Positions 16,080 through 24,633 of a stretch of 33,322 nt of DNA are shown one piece after another. The notes below the pieces were generated by a model. That model had not been told where the DNA came from and ran no database searches. It was given only the letters and a program-made list of their open reading frames with translations. How positions within the stretch are numbered: the first letter of the stretch is position 1; the number at the start of each line of letters is the position of its first letter. Source of the stretch: DASTYK01 sp964384585 (GTDB lineage Bacteria > Gemmatimonadota > Gemmatimonadetes > Longimicrobiales > RSA9); assembly GCA_964384585.1 (NCBI GenBank), contig CAYLME010000017.1, forward strand, positions 1 through 33,322, in the 5' to 3' direction. The position numbers and the translations under genes were made by a program.

Positions 16080-16967
16080 ATGATCCGCAGCATGACGGGG
16101 TTCGGCGAGGCCGAACGCGAGTCCGCGGCCGGCCGGCTGCGCGCCGAGGTGCGCACCGTCAACCATCGGTTCTTCAGCGCCAACCTGCGACTTGCCAGGC
16201 CGATCGAGCGCTACGAAGGGCAGGTCCGCGACTGGCTGCGATCCCGCCTGTCGCGCGGCCATGTCAATTTTTCGCTCCGCATCGAACGCGAGGGCCTCGG
16301 CCCGGCGTCCCAGGTCCAGGTGGACCTCGATCGAGCGAAGCAGTACCTGGGCGCGCTGCGGACGCTGCAGTCCGAGCTGGGCCTGGCCGGCGAGATCGAC
16401 GTCAGGCTGCTCGCGCGCTATGGCGACCTGATCGTGCTCGAGGACGACGCGGAGCAGGTCGAGGTCGACCTCGACAGGGTACGCGAGGTGACCGAAGCGG
16501 CGGCTGACGCTGCCGTCCGCATGCGCGAGGAGGAGGGTCTCCGCCTCGCCGCGGACCTCGAGGAGCGGCTCGTCGGAATCGAGACGGCCATGGCGGAGAT
16601 CGCCGAGGCAGCGCCGGCGCGGCTGCTGGCCGAGCGCGATCGCATGCATCGCGTCGTCGGCGAGTTGCTCGAGGGCAGGTCGCTCGACGAGGACCGGGTC
16701 GCGCGCGAGATCGCACTCATCGCGGAGCGCTGGGACGTCAGCGAGGAACTGGTGCGACTGCGCTCGCACCTCGAGCTGTTCCGCGACACCATGGCAGCAG
16801 ATGCATCGGAACCGGTCGGCAAGCGCCTCAGTTTCCTGATCCAGGAGATGAACCGCGAGTCGAACACGATCGGTGCAAAGGCGAACGACGCAGCGATCGA
16901 GCATCGCGTAATCGCGATCAAGGACGAGATCGAGCGGCTGCGCGAACAGGTCGAGAACGTCGAGTGA
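16080..16967 (+). CDS. yicC: YicC-family endoribonuclease
   Basis: This 295-aa protein has the characteristic YicC start (IRSMTGFGEAER) and RTVNHRFF block, a coiled-coil-prone charged middle (residues ~110-220), and a conserved C-terminal part (SFLIQEMNRESNTIGAKAND, continuing to VIAIKDEIERLREQVENVE). E. coli YicC is an RNA endonuclease that promotes decay of the small RNA RyhB; the physiological target here is unknown. GGAGAC precedes the ATG. Its stop overlaps the gmk start (GTGA), and yicC-gmk-rpoZ-coaBC is a widely conserved gene order that supports the assignment. Confidence 0.92.
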   Translation: MIRSMTGFGEAERESAAGRLRAEVRTVNHRFFSANLRLARPIERYEGQVRDWLRSRLSRGHVNFSLRIEREGLGPASQVQVDLDRAKQYLGALRTLQSELGLAGEIDVRLLARYGDLIVLEDDAEQVEVDLDRVREVTEAAADAAVRMREEEGLRLAADLEERLVGIETAMAEIAEAAPARLLAERDRMHRVVGELLEGRSLDEDRVAREIALIAERWDVSEELVRLRSHLELFRDTMAADASEPVGKRLSFLIQEMNRESNTIGAKANDAAIEHRVIAIKDEIERLREQVENVE

Positions 16968-17620
16968 ACGGCTGGCGGCGCTCACTCCCGTTCGTGCTCG
17001 CCGCCCCGAGCGGAGCAGGGAAGACGTCGCTCGCGCGCGCCCTGGTCGAACGCCACGCCGACATCGTCTTTTCGGTGTCCGCGACGACGCGCCCGCCGCG
17101 CGCAAACGAGCGCGACGGCGTCGACTACCACTTCGTGGACGACGCCGGCTTCGAGGCGATGGAGCAGCGCGGTGAGCTGCTCGAATGGGCCTGGGTGCAC
17201 GGCCGCCGCTACGGCACGCCCGTCAGCAGCGTACAGGCTGCGCTCGCGCAGGGGCGGACCGTGATGCTCGACATCGACGTGCAGGGCGCGCAGCAGTTGC
17301 GTGAAAAACTGCCGGATGCCGTGCTCGTCTTCATTCTGCCGCCTTCGGGCACCGAACTGCTGCGGCGGTTGAGCGGCCGCGCGAGCGAGTCCGATGCAGA
17401 ACGCACGCAGCGACTGCGCACCGCGCGCAGTGAGCTGCAGTCGGCAGACGAATTCGATTACGTTGTCGTGAACGACCGCTTCGAGGATACGATCGCCGTA
17501 CTCGAAGCGATCCTCACAGCCGAACGGCACCGCGCCGCGCGCGCGCGCGACCTGGTAAGGGAAGAACTGGCGCGCCTCGACGACGAGGTAAGCGCTTTCA
17601 TTGCACGAGGGGGATCATGA
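16964..17620 (+). CDS. gmk: Guanylate kinase
   Basis: This 218-aa enzyme phosphorylates GMP to GDP with ATP. The P-loop APSGAGKTSL (about residues 12-21), the GMP-binding block (SVSATTRPPRANERDGVDYHFV) and the lid/catalytic region (DIDVQGAQQLRE, VFILPPS) are all present. The C-terminal extension of ~15-20 residues beyond the kinase core is helical and charged. It starts at a GTG overlapping the yicC stop by four bases, and the rpoZ ATG overlaps its own stop by four, so the three genes are translationally coupled. Confidence 0.95.
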   Translation: MNGWRRSLPFVLAAPSGAGKTSLARALVERHADIVFSVSATTRPPRANERDGVDYHFVDDAGFEAMEQRGELLEWAWVHGRRYGTPVSSVQAALAQGRTVMLDIDVQGAQQLREKLPDAVLVFILPPSGTELLRRLSGRASESDAERTQRLRTARSELQSADEFDYVVVNDRFEDTIAVLEAILTAERHRAARARDLVREELARLDDEVSAFIARGGS

Positions 17621-17853
17621 GAGTCTTCACACCCGACGAGCTGGCAATCAGGAGCAACGACGCAGACAGCTCCGCGAGCAAGTATCTCGGTGTGCTCGTC
17701 GCCGCGCGCTACGCACGCGAGCTGAACGCGCTGCCGAAGGAAGCAGTGCCCGGTGAGCGCCCGCAGAAGAAGCTCACCACGCAGGCGCTCGAGGCGTTCG
17801 TTGGGAGCAGCATCGAGTTCGAACTCGTCAAGCGCCGCCGGAAGAGCGCCTGA
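17617..17853 (+). CDS. rpoZ: RNA polymerase omega subunit
   Basis: This small 78-aa protein matches the omega subunit in size and position between gmk and coaBC. It has the expected helix with SSASKYLGVLVAARYARELN, the core-polymerase-contacting segment, and a basic C-terminal tail (LVKRRRKSA). Omega helps assemble beta' into RNA polymerase and, in many bacteria, forms part of a ppGpp site. The usual N-terminal MAR-type ppGpp motif is not evident here (the start is MRVFTPDEL), so I do not infer ppGpp binding. Identification relies partly on gene order because the family is short and divergent. Confidence 0.85.
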   Translation: MRVFTPDELAIRSNDADSSASKYLGVLVAARYARELNALPKEAVPGERPQKKLTTQALEAFVGSSIEFELVKRRRKSA

Positions 17854-17855
17854 TC

Positions 17856-19118
17856 ATGGATCGCTCGGGTGCGCCGGCAGCCGCCGGCCGCCCCGGCGCG
17901 TCCCTCGCACCGCGGCGGCCATGGGCCGGCCGGCGCGTGCTGCTCGGCGTCACCGGCGGCATCGCAGCCTACAAGAGCATCCAGCTCGCGCGTGACCTCG
18001 CGCAGCTTGGCGCACAGGTCGACGTCGTACTGACGCACTCCGCAAAGGCCTTTGTCGGGCCGCTCTCCTTTGAGGGGCTGACCGGCCGGCCGGTCTATAC
18101 CAATCTCGTCTCCGAAGGCCACGCTCTCGATCATATCCGGCTCGCACGCGAGGCAGACGTTGTCTGCGTTGCGCCCGCGACCGCCGACTTCCTTGCGCGT
18201 GCCGCGCAGGGTCGGGCGGACGATCTGATCACGGCCGTGCTGCTGGCGACGCGCGCACCCGTGCTGGTGTGTCCAGCCATGAACGACCGCATGTGGGCGC
18301 ACGCGCAGACGCAGGCGAACGCCGCCCGCCTGGGAACGCTCGGCTACACGCTGGTCGGGCCGGCGAGTGGGCCGCTGGCGTGGGACGAGGGCGCGGGACC
18401 GGGCCGGATGGTCGAGCCCGCTGTGATCATCGAGCACATCGGCCGTGCGCTCAGCGGCGCGGACCCGCTCCACGGCCGCCACGTCGTCGTCAGTGCAGGG
18501 CCGACACGCGAGCCGGTCGATGCGGTGCGCGTGCTGACGAATCGCTCGTCCGGACGCATGGGGTACGCGATCGCTGCGGCCGCCTGGCGGCGTGGTGCGC
18601 GCGTTACGCTGATCTCGGGGCCGACAGAGGTAGCACCGCCCGTGGGGCCGCGCATCGTTCGTGCGGCGACCGCGGCGGAAATGGAGCGGGCCGTGCGGGC
18701 GGCGCTCGCAGATGCCGACGCGCTCATCATGGCCGCGGCGATCTCCGATTTCCGGCCGGCAGCGCCGCATGCCGGCAAGCTGAAGAAGGAGGAGGCGCCG
18801 GACTCCATCGCGCTCGAGCCGTCGCCGGACGTCCTGCGCGCGACGCGCGATGCGCGGCCGGCCGGCCTCGTCGCCGTGGGCTTTGCGCTGGAAAGCAGCG
18901 ACGGCGTCGCGAACGCGCGCGGCAAGCTCGAGAGCAAGGCCCTCGATCTGATCGTGTTGAATCCGGCGAATGAGGAGGGCGCGGGTTTCGAGACGGACAC
19001 GAACCGTGTCACCCTGATCACGAAGGACAGCGAGGAGGCGCTTCCGCTCCAGTCCAAGCAGGATGTGGCGGAAACCATTCTGGATCGCGTCGTGGGGCTG
19101 ATGGGGCGCTCCGGATGA
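17856..19118 (+). CDS. coaBC: Bifunctional phosphopantothenoylcysteine decarboxylase/phosphopantothenate-cysteine ligase
   Basis: This 420-aa enzyme carries two consecutive steps of coenzyme A synthesis. The N-terminal FMN-dependent CoaC domain (~residues 25-205) has VTGGIAAYK, the catalytic His in ALDHIRLA, VAPATADFLA and the substrate loop PAMNDRMW. The C-terminal CoaB domain (~215-415) has VSAGPTREPVD, the dimer-interface motif NRSSGRMGYA and the lysine-rich GKLKKEE strand, and closes with LIVLNPANEEGAGF. The first ~25 residues are a Pro/Ala/Arg-rich extension. The start follows the rpoZ stop by two bases, and its end overlaps the uracil-DNA glycosylase gene by four bases (ATGA). Confidence 0.94.
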   Translation: MDRSGAPAAAGRPGASLAPRRPWAGRRVLLGVTGGIAAYKSIQLARDLAQLGAQVDVVLTHSAKAFVGPLSFEGLTGRPVYTNLVSEGHALDHIRLAREADVVCVAPATADFLARAAQGRADDLITAVLLATRAPVLVCPAMNDRMWAHAQTQANAARLGTLGYTLVGPASGPLAWDEGAGPGRMVEPAVIIEHIGRALSGADPLHGRHVVVSAGPTREPVDAVRVLTNRSSGRMGYAIAAAAWRRGARVTLISGPTEVAPPVGPRIVRAATAAEMERAVRAALADADALIMAAAISDFRPAAPHAGKLKKEEAPDSIALEPSPDVLRATRDARPAGLVAVGFALESSDGVANARGKLESKALDLIVLNPANEEGAGFETDTNRVTLITKDSEEALPLQSKQDVAETILDRVVGLMGRSG

Positions 19119-20011
19119 GCATCGATCCGGCGTTGCTTGCGCGTTACCTTGCACAGGTCGGCGAGCTGGGCGGCCCCGACCTGTTCCTCGATTCACTGAG
19201 CGCGCGCGAGGCGCGCCGGCTGGTGATCGCGGCCGCACAGGGCGGCAGCGCGGTCACGTATGAACCCGGCGCGCGCAGCGGTGCGGCAGCCGTCGCGCGC
19301 GAGTCGGCTGCGGCTGCGCGCGCGCCCGGTGACACGATGACGACGAAGGAACAGGCGCGTGCGGCGCTGTCCGCGATGTTCGCCTCGTCGGCCAGCGCAG
19401 CCGTCGCCGCCGCTGCGCCGACGATCGACGTCGCGCCGCTGGCGGGCGCAGACAGCAGCGCGTTGCAGGTGCTTGCGGCGGATGCGCGCAACTGCACGCG
19501 CTGCCGGTTGTCGGAGGGTCGTACGAACGTCGTGTTCGGTGATGGGGCGGCGAATGCGGAGGTAGTGGTCGTCGGCGAGGCGCCCGGCCAGGAGGAGGAC
19601 CGCCAGGGGCTGCCGTTCGTCGGGCGTGCGGGCAAGCTGCTCGATCTGCTGCTGCAGAGTGCGGGCTATCCGCGCGAGCGCGTCTACATCTGCAACGTAC
19701 TGAAGTGCCGGCCGCCGCAGAATCGCAATCCGCTGCCGGACGAGATCGATGCGTGCACGTCGTTGTGGCTGCACGCGCAGATCGACGCGATCGCGCCGAA
19801 GGTACTGATCGCGGTCGGCAAGTTTGCGGCGCAGACGTTGTGCGCGAGTGAAGAGAGTGTGGGCCGCCTGCGTGGTCGCATTCACGAGTACAGGGGCACG
19901 CCACTGATTGCGACGTACCATCCGGCGTACCTGCTGCGCAGTCCCGAGATGGTGCGGACCGCGTGGCAGGACTTCCAGTTGCTGCGGAAGGTTCACGATG
20001 AGCAGGCCTGA
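19115..20011 (+). CDS. udg: Family 4 (iron-sulfur) uracil-DNA glycosylase with N-terminal extension
   Basis: This 298-aa protein excises uracil from DNA. The catalytic domain (~residues 115-298) shows family 4 hallmarks: GEAPGQEEDRQGLPFVG, NVLKCRPPQNRNPLPDE, and HPAYLLRSPE near the end. Four cysteines in the right register can hold a 4Fe-4S cluster: C127, C130, C198 and C214 (the last two 16 apart, as in thermophile enzymes). The first ~115 residues are unusual for the family: a short helical segment (LLARYLAQVGELGG) followed by a low-complexity Ala/Ser/Thr linker. The gene overlaps coaBC by 4 bases and the dnaB start by 14, linking repair to replication genes in one operon. Confidence 0.9.
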   Translation: MSIDPALLARYLAQVGELGGPDLFLDSLSAREARRLVIAAAQGGSAVTYEPGARSGAAAVARESAAAARAPGDTMTTKEQARAALSAMFASSASAAVAAAAPTIDVAPLAGADSSALQVLAADARNCTRCRLSEGRTNVVFGDGAANAEVVVVGEAPGQEEDRQGLPFVGRAGKLLDLLLQSAGYPRERVYICNVLKCRPPQNRNPLPDEIDACTSLWLHAQIDAIAPKVLIAVGKFAAQTLCASEESVGRLRGRIHEYRGTPLIATYHPAYLLRSPEMVRTAWQDFQLLRKVHDEQA

Positions 20012-21422
20012 GTACGGTGCGCCGACGTACAGAAGGGTCAGCGAGCGCGATGTCGTTTCGCTGATCCCTCCGGACCGGCAGCCGCCCTACGCGCCGGAGG
20101 CGGAGATTTCCGTGCTGGGCGGCATGCTGATCGATGCGAACGCGGTCGCGAAGGCGATCGAGTTCGTAGACGACACGATGTTCTATCGTGAGTCCAACCG
20201 CCGCATCTTCCGCGCGATGGCGCGGCTGTTCCAGAAGGGCGGTGTCATCGACCCGGTCACGCTGCGCGAGGAACTGCAGAAGACCGAAGAACTGGAGTCG
20301 GTCGGCGGGCTCGAGTACATCGCGGAGCTGATGGACGCGGTGCCGACGGCCGCCAACATCGAGTACCACGCGAAGATCGTTCGTGAGCGGGCGCTGCTGC
20401 GTCGCCTGATCGAGGCGAGCAGCACGATCATCCGCGATTCGTACGAGCCGGGGGAGCGCAGTGTCGAGGAGGTGCTCGACGTTGCGGAGCAGCGGATCTT
20501 CCAGGTCGCCTCCTCGCACGAGCGCGAGGGGTTCGTCTGGATCAAGAAGATCCTCTACCCGACGTTCGAGAAGATCGAACAGCTGCAGGCGGCCAAGGGC
20601 GGCATCACCGGCGTCGGCACCGGGTTCATGGATCTGGATTCGATGACGGGCGGGCTCCAGAAGGGCGACCTGGTCATCGTCGCTGCACGTCCGTCGATGG
20701 GCAAGACTGCATTCTGCATGAACGTCGGATTGCACGCGGCCATCACGCAGCAGACGCCCGTTGCGATATTCTCGCTCGAAATGTCGAAGGAGCAGCTCGT
20801 ACAGCGCATGCTGTGCAGCGAGGCGCTCGTGGACCTCGGCCGCCTGCTGCGCGGCCGGCTCTCTGACGACGACTATGTCCGCCTCGCGCAGGCTGCCGGC
20901 CACCTGAACACTGCTCCGATCTGGATCGACGATTCGGGCGGCATCAGCGTGCTCGAGATGCGTGCAAAGGCGCGTCGCCTGAAGGCGGACCAGCCGGAGC
21001 TCGGCCTGATCATCATCGACTACATCCAGCTCATGCAGGCGGGCGGACAGCAGCAGGAGAACCGCCAGCAGGAAGTCAGCGCGATCAGCCGCGGTCTGAA
21101 GGCGCTCTCGAAGGAGCTGAACGTTCCGATCATCGCACTTTCGCAGCTCTCGCGAGCACCCGAGCAGCGCGCCGACCATCGGCCGCAGCTCTCCGACCTG
21201 CGTGAGTCCGGATCGATCGAGCAGGACGCGGACCTGGTGATGTTCCTGTACCGTCCGGAGTACTACCTGCCACAGCTGGAGGCGCAGGAGAAGGGTGTCG
21301 TCGGAAAAGCCGAGCTGATCATCTCGAAGCAGCGTAACGGCCCGACCGGTACCGTGGATCTGTTCTTCCGCAAGGAGTGCACGCGCTTCGAGTCGTTCAG
21401 CGAGCGGCCCGAGGCGGCGTAG
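19998..21422 (+). CDS. dnaB: Replicative DNA helicase DnaB
   Basis: This 474-aa hexameric 5'-3' helicase unwinds DNA at the replication fork. The N-terminal primase-interacting helical domain has PPYAPEAEISVLGGMLID and is followed by the RecA-like motor: Walker A ARPSMGKTAF (K236), the H1a/H2 region SLEMSKEQL, Walker B LIIIDYIQLM, and the DLRESGSIEQDADLVMFLYR arginine-finger region. I chose the ATG at 19998, inside the end of udg (14-base overlap), because upstream in-frame residues are Arg/Cys-rich and unlike DnaB. Length matches intein-free DnaB. The radA gene follows six bases later. Confidence 0.96.
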   Translation: MSRPEYGAPTYRRVSERDVVSLIPPDRQPPYAPEAEISVLGGMLIDANAVAKAIEFVDDTMFYRESNRRIFRAMARLFQKGGVIDPVTLREELQKTEELESVGGLEYIAELMDAVPTAANIEYHAKIVRERALLRRLIEASSTIIRDSYEPGERSVEEVLDVAEQRIFQVASSHEREGFVWIKKILYPTFEKIEQLQAAKGGITGVGTGFMDLDSMTGGLQKGDLVIVAARPSMGKTAFCMNVGLHAAITQQTPVAIFSLEMSKEQLVQRMLCSEALVDLGRLLRGRLSDDDYVRLAQAAGHLNTAPIWIDDSGGISVLEMRAKARRLKADQPELGLIIIDYIQLMQAGGQQQENRQQEVSAISRGLKALSKELNVPIIALSQLSRAPEQRADHRPQLSDLRESGSIEQDADLVMFLYRPEYYLPQLEAQEKGVVGKAELIISKQRNGPTGTVDLFFRKECTRFESFSERPEAA

Positions 21423-21428
21423 CGGCGC

Positions 21429-22799
21429 ATGGCGAAGCTGCGCACGCTCTTCTTCTGTACCGAGTGCGGCAACGAAACGCCGCGCTGGCAGGGACAGTGT
21501 CCCGCATGCAGCGCATGGAACACGCTTGCCGAGGAGCCTGCGCCGGAGAAGCGCCGCAGTGTGCGCTCCGGGGCGACGCCGCTGCAGGCCATGCGCACGA
21601 CGAGCGCCGTCCGTCTCGCGGACGTGGAGACGACGGACGTTGCGCGCTGGACATCCGGCATCGAAGAGTTCGACTTCGTGCTCGGCGGCGGCACCGTGCC
21701 GGGCTCGCTCGTACTCGTGGGCGGTGAGCCCGGCATCGGTAAGAGCACGCTGCTGCTCCAGGTCGCGGCACGACTCCAGGCCGCGGGACATGCCGCACTC
21801 TACGTGTCGGGCGAGGAATCGGCGGCGCAGACGCGCCTGCGTTCGGAGCGACTGAACGAATCCGCAGGCGACGTCCTGTTTCTCGCGGAGACCCGCCTGG
21901 AATCGATCCTCGAGCGCGCCGCTGAGCACGCACCCGCAGTTCTTTTCATCGATTCCATCCAGACCGTCTACACCGACGACATCGAAGGCACACCCGGCAA
22001 CGTCGGCCAGGTGCGGGAGTGTGCGGCGCGCCTGCAGCGGCTTGCCAAGGAGAGCGGTGCAGCGGTGTTCCTGGTCGGCCACGTGACGAAGGGCGGCACG
22101 GTAGCGGGGCCCAGGACACTCGAGCACATCGTCGACACGGTGCTGTACTTCGAAGACACGGGCAGCCTCGATCACAGGGTGCTCCGCGCGACGAAGAACC
22201 GCTTCGGCAGTGTGGACGAGATCGGTGTCTTCCGTATGGGTGCGCAGGGCCTGGCGCCGGTCGAGAACCCGTCAGCACTGTTCCTGGGAGAGCGTTCGCA
22301 GCACGCGAGCGGCACCGCGGTCGCCGCCACGCTCGAGGGAACGCGACCCCTGCTCGTCGAGATCCAGGCGCTCTGCACGAAGGCGAGCTATGGCGCGCCG
22401 CAGCGCGTCTCGACCGGCGTGGACCGCCAGCGCCTCGCGTTGCTGCTCGCGGTACTCGAGAAGCGTGCAGGGCTTCCGTTCGGTCAGCTCGACGTGTTCG
22501 TGAACGTGGTTGGCGGTGTCCGCATCGCGGAGACCGCATCCGACCTCGCCGTCATTGCAGCCCTCGCTTCCAGCGTTGCCGATCGCGCGCTGCCGGACGA
22601 CACGGTCTTCATCGGCGAGGTCGGCCTGTCGGGGGAGCTGCGCGCCGTGAGCCAGCTCGAGCGCCGCCTGGCCGAGGCAGCCCGCATGGGCTTCAAGCGA
22701 GCGTTCGTGGCGGAACGTGCAGCTGGCGTGCGCACCAGCGGTATCACGCCGGTGGGCGTACGCGATGTCGCCGCGCTGCTCGAGCGCGTGCTTTCGTGA
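21429..22799 (+). CDS. radA: DNA repair protein RadA
   Basis: This 456-aa protein promotes branch migration in homologous recombination. Domains in order: an N-terminal zinc finger (CTECGNETPRWQGQCPAC, ~residues 11-28), a RecA-like ATPase with Walker A GEPGIGKST and Walker B AVLFIDSIQ, the RadA-specific KNRFGS motif, and a C-terminal Lon-protease-like domain (~285-456; GLPFGQLDVFVNVVGGVRI, then LPDDTVFIGEVGLSGELRAV). Everything expected is present and full length. It directly follows dnaB and its stop overlaps the ispD start (GTGA), so the three genes share a transcript. Confidence 0.96.
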   Translation: MAKLRTLFFCTECGNETPRWQGQCPACSAWNTLAEEPAPEKRRSVRSGATPLQAMRTTSAVRLADVETTDVARWTSGIEEFDFVLGGGTVPGSLVLVGGEPGIGKSTLLLQVAARLQAAGHAALYVSGEESAAQTRLRSERLNESAGDVLFLAETRLESILERAAEHAPAVLFIDSIQTVYTDDIEGTPGNVGQVRECAARLQRLAKESGAAVFLVGHVTKGGTVAGPRTLEHIVDTVLYFEDTGSLDHRVLRATKNRFGSVDEIGVFRMGAQGLAPVENPSALFLGERSQHASGTAVAATLEGTRPLLVEIQALCTKASYGAPQRVSTGVDRQRLALLLAVLEKRAGLPFGQLDVFVNVVGGVRIAETASDLAVIAALASSVADRALPDDTVFIGEVGLSGELRAVSQLERRLAEAARMGFKRAFVAERAAGVRTSGITPVGVRDVAALLERVLS

Positions 22800-23476
22800 C
22801 GCGCGCTGCGGCCCTGATCCCTGCCGCGGGCGCCGGCCGCCGCATGGGCGGCGCGCACAAGCCGATGCTCGAGCTCCGGGGCGAGCCGCTCCTGCTCCAT
22901 ACCCTCCGGCCATTCCTCCAGACAGCGGGAATCGAGCAGGTCATCGTTGCATTGCCGGCAGATGTGGCGGCGAATCCGCCCGGCTGGCTGACCGGCCTCG
23001 ATCCGCGGATCCAGGTCGTGGCGGGCGGGGCGGAACGAGGCGATTCCGTTCATGCCGCGCTGGTCGCAACGGACCGCGCGATCGACGTCGTGCTCGTGCA
23101 CGACGCCGCGCGACCGCTCGTCACCACCGACCTCATCGCTCGCGCCATTGGGGCCGCGGCGCAGGGCCGCAGCGTCATTGCGGCTGTACCACCCACCGAC
23201 ACCATCCAGCAGATCGATGCGCACGGCGCGATCGTGGCCACGCCCAATCGGACTTCGCTGCGCGCCGCCCAGACGCCGCAGGCGTTCCCGCGCGCCGTGC
23301 TCCTCGACGCATACGAACGTGCCGCCGCGGACGGCGTTCGTGCGACGGACGATGCCGCGCTCGTCGCGCGCTGCGGCATCCGCGTCGATGTGATAGAAGG
23401 CGACGTCGAGAACATAAAGGTCACGACACCCGGCGATCTGGCCCATGCCGAAGCGCTCCTCGCCCGCCGCTCCTGA
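22796..23476 (+). CDS. ispD: 2-C-methyl-D-erythritol 4-phosphate cytidylyltransferase
   Basis: This 226-aa enzyme of the MEP isoprenoid pathway transfers CMP from CTP to methylerythritol phosphate. The nucleotide-binding N-terminus reads LIPAAGAGRRMGGAHKPML, with the conserved Arg and Lys. The middle has LVHDAARPLV and the end has VIEGDVENIKVTTPGDL, all IspD hallmarks. It starts at a GTG overlapping the radA stop by four bases; longer readings upstream lie inside radA and are not real. No ispF follows, so that step must be encoded elsewhere or is not in this window. Confidence 0.93.
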   Translation: MTRAAALIPAAGAGRRMGGAHKPMLELRGEPLLLHTLRPFLQTAGIEQVIVALPADVAANPPGWLTGLDPRIQVVAGGAERGDSVHAALVATDRAIDVVLVHDAARPLVTTDLIARAIGAAAQGRSVIAAVPPTDTIQQIDAHGAIVATPNRTSLRAAQTPQAFPRAVLLDAYERAAADGVRATDDAALVARCGIRVDVIEGDVENIKVTTPGDLAHAEALLARRS

Positions 23477-23504
23477 GGCCGGCCCCTTGCAGCATCGCGC
23501 CGGC

Positions 23505-24149
23505 ATGGACACCCTTCCGTTCGGCAGCATCGAGGAAGTGGAGCAGGCGATCCCGCGCGTGCTCGACCATTTGCGCGCGGGCGGGGTAGTGGCCTATCCG
23601 ACGGAGACGGTGTACGGCTTCGGGTGCGCATTGCGGCCGGATGGACTTGCGCGACTGCGCGCGCTGAAACACAGGGTAGAGACGAAGCCGTTTCTGCTCC
23701 TCATCGCGAGACCGGAAGACGCGCCCGGTCTTGCATGGACGCCCGCCGCGCGCCGCCTTGCCCGGAAGTTCTGGCCGGGTCCGCTCACGCTCGCAGTCGC
23801 GGCGAACGACTCGTTTCCGCGAGACGTCCGCAGTGCGGACGGGACCGTGGCAGTCCGTGCGACGTCGCACCCGGGTATGCGCCGACTGCTGGAAGTATTC
23901 GGTGCACCGATCACGTCCACCTCGGCCAACGCGCCGGGCGAAGCCGCGACGCTCGATGCGGAGGGCACAGTGCGCGTCATCGAACGGTTGGGCGGCGCGG
24001 ACGTTCTGGTTCTGAACGGTGGCACGCTGCCCTCGGCACTGCCGTCCACCGTGGTTGATGCTTCGCGCGTACCGCCGCGCGTCGTTCGCGCCGGTGCGGT
24101 GCCGGTGTCTGCACTGCGCAATGCGATCGGAGAGGTCGATGAGGTCTGA
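23505..24149 (+). CDS. Sua5/YciO/YrdC-family threonylcarbamoyl-AMP synthase
   Basis: This protein of 214 aa (ATG at 23505) makes threonylcarbamoyl-adenylate for the universal t6A37 tRNA modification. The family core is clear: GGVVAYPTETVYGFGCAL, a KHR..KPFLLLIA segment (substrate-binding Lys and Arg), PGPLTLAVA, VAVRATSHPGMRRLL and ITSTSANAPGE. An in-frame ATG at 23445, overlapping ispD, would add 20 poorly conserved residues (MPKRSSPAAP...). I prefer 23505 because the family usually begins just before the first beta strand; neither start has a good ribosome site. It overlaps the phosphatase gene by 11 bases, and this pairing is also seen in Bacillus (ywlC with nearby ywlE). Confidence 0.88.
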   Translation: MDTLPFGSIEEVEQAIPRVLDHLRAGGVVAYPTETVYGFGCALRPDGLARLRALKHRVETKPFLLLIARPEDAPGLAWTPAARRLARKFWPGPLTLAVAANDSFPRDVRSADGTVAVRATSHPGMRRLLEVFGAPITSTSANAPGEAATLDAEGTVRVIERLGGADVLVLNGGTLPSALPSTVVDASRVPPRVVRAGAVPVSALRNAIGEVDEV

Positions 24150-24633
24150 GGAATCGAGCACGGGCACGACGTACAACCTCCTGTTCGTATGCACCGGCAA
24201 CACGTGTCGCTCCCCGATGGCGGAGGCGATCGCGCGCAAGGCGCTCGAGAAGCGCGGCTGGTCTCACGTGCGCGTGGATTCCGCCGGTGTGGCCGCCGGA
24301 TGGGACGCTCCGGCATCCGAGTACGCCATTGCGGTCTGCGCCGAGCACGGCATCGATCTGGAAGGACACCGCTCGCAGCCGCTCACCGCGGAACTCGTCC
24401 GCTGGGCCGATCTGCTCCTGGTCATGAGCGCGTCGCATCTCGATGCAGTGCGTGAGCTCGACGGTGACGCGGAGAACCGTACCGCGCTGCTCACGGAGTT
24501 TGCGGACGGCGCGACCGACGCGATCGAAGACCCGTTCGGCGGTACCATCGAGCCGTATCGCCGCACATTCGGACAGATCGAACGCCTGGTCGACCGTGCA
24601 CTCGAGCGACTCGAACTGATCCTCGCACCATGA
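24139..24633 (+). CDS. Low-molecular-weight phosphatase, probable protein-arginine phosphatase (YwlE-like)
   Basis: This 164-aa cytosolic phosphatase has the P-loop CTGNTCRS (nucleophile C18, R24) and the general-acid Asp in EDPFGG (D131). Threonine at position 22 matches Thr11 of Bacillus YwlE, which confers phospho-arginine specificity, whereas phosphotyrosine enzymes have Ile there. The P-loop is in fact near identical to YwlE (CTGNTCRSPMAEA). I therefore infer arginine-phosphatase rather than tyrosine-phosphatase activity; the matching kinase McsB is not in this window. The start ATG follows GGAGAGG at 24129-24135, lies inside the Sua5 gene end, and the stop overlaps aroE by four bases. 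Confidence 0.85.
   Translation: MRSEESSTGTTYNLLFVCTGNTCRSPMAEAIARKALEKRGWSHVRVDSAGVAAGWDAPASEYAIAVCAEHGIDLEGHRSQPLTAELVRWADLLLVMSASHLDAVRELDGDAENRTALLTEFADGATDAIEDPFGGTIEPYRRTFGQIERLVDRALERLELILAP

Noticed and set aside
19908..19997. Upstream extension of DnaB by 30 residues
   Set aside because: The added residues are Arg/Cys-rich and overlap the conserved end of the glycosylase gene; DnaB homologues begin near the ATG at 19998.
19254..22175. A 973-codon open frame on the minus strand
   Set aside because: It lies fully antisense to udg, dnaB and radA, all with complete family motifs. Its sequence is rich in Arg, His, Leu and Asp with no recognisable domain, as expected for a shadow frame in GC-rich DNA.
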